NCBI GenBank assembly: GCA_938083405.1
Contig: CALKCV010000160.1
Span: 1 to 6,114 of the forward strand
DNA length: 6,114 nucleotides
Direction: 5' to 3'
DNA from: an uncultured Microcoleaceae cyanobacterium
GTDB lineage: Bacteria > Cyanobacteriota > Cyanobacteriia > Cyanobacteriales > Microcoleaceae
Shown here: one piece after another, positions 5,292 to 6,114 of the stretch
Layout of the letters: each line of letters starts with the position of its first letter
Numbering within the stretch: position 1 is the stretch's first letter
The notes under the pieces: generated by a model
Seen by the model: the letters and a program-made list of their open reading frames with translations, nothing else
The model's database searches: none
Told to the model about the DNA's origin: nothing
Position numbers and translations under genes: made by a program

Positions 5292-6047
5292 ATGAAGAGC
5301 GCCAGCGCAATTACCGTAAGCCATTTAGGGGCGAGTTACCGCACCGTGGAGGCCCTGCGGGACATTACCCTGAAACTAGAACCGGGAAGAGTAACGGGCA
5401 TCATCGGTCCCAATGGAGCCGGTAAAAGTACCTTATTAAAGGCAATGTTGGGGTTAATACCTATTAGCGGCGGTTCGGCGATCTACGAGGAGAAACCTTT
5501 GCACGATCGCCTGGAAATAGTAGCCTACGTTCCCCAGCGATCGCAAATCGACTGGACTTACCCCGCCACGGTTTGGGACGTAGTAATGATGGGGCGAGTG
5601 AAAAAAACCGGTTGGTTTCGCCGCTTCTCCGCAGTCAGTCGCCGCATGGCCGCCGACGCTTTAGTACGGGTAGGAATGAGCGATTATGGCGATCGCCCCA
5701 TCGGTCAACTTTCCGGCGGACAACAACAACGAGTATTTTTAGCTAGGTCTTTAGCGCAAGAGGCGGAAATCTTCTGTTTTGACGAACCCTTTGTTGGGGT
5801 GGATAAAAAGACCGAAAGTATTATTTTTAATATCTTTAGAGAATTAGCGAATGCGGGAAAAATAGTAATCGTAGTCAATCACGATTTAGGAGAATCTATT
5901 ACTAATTTTGACGATCTAGTTTTGCTCGATAAAGAATTAATTGCATCTGGAACCAGAGAAGCTGTCTTAACAGAAGAAAACCTCCACCGCGCCTACGGAG
6001 GCAAGGTGGTATTTTTTTCAGACCCCATTCGAGAATTAGCCGCGTAG
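5292..6047 (+). CDS. Zinc/manganese ABC transporter ATP-binding protein (MntA/ZnuC-like)
   Basis: A complete 251-residue ABC ATPase energising metal import at the cytoplasmic face. Visible motifs: Walker A GPNGAGKST (39-47), Q-loop PQ (81-82) followed by IDWTYPATVWDVVMMGR (86-102), signature LSGGQQQR (140-147), Walker B IFCFDEP (160-166), D-loop GVD (169-171) and H-loop His197. The DWxxPxTVxDVVMMGR block is typical of the Mn/Zn uptake subfamily and close to what I recall of Synechocystis MntA. The frame opens earlier at 5256, but that ATG precedes the predicted transcription start and has no Shine-Dalgarno; the ATG at 5292 follows purine-rich AGAAGAGAAAAGGAC. The divergent neighbour encodes the lipoprotein partner. 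The permease is missing, perhaps beyond the right edge. The TAG stop (6045-6047) is the TAG of a GTAG-hairpin repeat. Confidence 0.92.
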   Translation: MKSASAITVSHLGASYRTVEALRDITLKLEPGRVTGIIGPNGAGKSTLLKAMLGLIPISGGSAIYEEKPLHDRLEIVAYVPQRSQIDWTYPATVWDVVMMGRVKKTGWFRRFSAVSRRMAADALVRVGMSDYGDRPIGQLSGGQQQRVFLARSLAQEAEIFCFDEPFVGVDKKTESIIFNIFRELANAGKIVIVVNHDLGESITNFDDLVLLDKELIASGTREAVLTEENLHRAYGGKVVFFSDPIRELAA

Positions 6048-6066
6048 AACAGGCATCCTGCCTGTT
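6044..6066 (+). repeat. GTAG-hairpin element at the ATPase stop codon
   Basis: GTAG (6044-6047), AACAGGCA, loop TCC, TGCCTGTT: a perfect 8-bp stem. The last three bases of GTAG are the ATPase stop codon. The hairpin immediately follows translation termination but has no T-run, so a terminator role is unproven. Confidence 0.85.
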
Positions 6067-6079
6067 AACCTCAAAAACC

Positions 6080-6113
6080 GTAGAACAGGCACTCTTAAAT
6101 AATTTGCCTGTTC
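6080..6113 (+). repeat. GTAG-hairpin element with an enlarged loop
   Basis: GTAG is followed by a 9-bp stem GAACAGGCA (6083-6091) / TGCCTGTTC (6105-6113) around a 13-nt AT-rich loop, CTCTTAAATAATT, in place of the usual 3 nt. It is in direct orientation with the copy at 6044, separated from it by 13 bp. Confidence 0.75.
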
Positions 6114-6114
6114 C

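Noticed and set aside
6044..6113. Intrinsic terminator after the ATPase gene
   Set aside because: The hairpins are perfect but not followed by a T-run, and they belong to a dispersed repeat family that also occurs inside coding sequence.

Overview
The window looks like cyanobacterial chromosome. Eight perfect GCGATCGC (HIP1) octamers fall within about 3.6 kb, there are short GTAG-hairpin repeats and TTGTTAA heptamer repeats, and the protein families (an LpxB-related protein opening MDIVILSNGPGE, and a MntA/ZnuC-like metal ABC ATPase) fit that assignment. The density of small dispersed repeats suggests a filamentous, Oscillatoriales-type genome, but genus cannot be read from 6 kb.

Layout. Positions 1-252 hold no gene, only an array of GTGCGCAC palindromes, first in one orientation and then in the other. 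On the minus strand, reading from right to left, come an ankyrin-repeat protein (3582-3082), a polytopic GT-C-like membrane protein with a soluble C-terminal domain (3024-1276), and a GtrB/DPM1-like polyprenyl-phosphate glycosyltransferase (1194-253). The last two form a plausible module in which the GT2 enzyme loads a sugar onto a lipid carrier and the membrane protein transfers it outside the cytoplasm. Divergent from the ankyrin gene is an LpxB-related gene (from 3699, plus strand) whose homology stops near 4198, exactly where a GTAG-hairpin repeat begins; it appears to have lost its C-terminal half. Next is a divergent metal-uptake pair: a TroA/ZnuA/MntC-type lipoprotein (5237-4218, minus) and its ABC ATPase (5292-6047, plus). 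The membrane permease is not in the window and may lie beyond 6114.

Regulation. A consensus-like promoter (TTGACA, 17 bp, CATAAT) drives the ATPase and argues for the ATG at 5292. An equally good one (TTGACT, 17 bp, TATACT) precedes the membrane protein and argues for the ATG at 3024. A TTTCATA direct repeat with an 11-bp period sits between the -35 and -10 of the ATPase promoter and may be an operator.

The most interesting theme is how short repeats have shaped genes here. GTAG-hairpin (REP-like) elements supply the stop codons of both ABC genes, lie in frame in the lipoprotein leader, and mark the break in the LpxB-like gene. The heptamer array encodes the last residues of the GT-C protein. 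A separate 31-bp element occurs in both the ankyrin gene and the LpxB-like gene, in opposite orientation relative to coding and without breaking either frame. I see no clearly new multi-gene system; the repeat behaviour is the part most worth following up.
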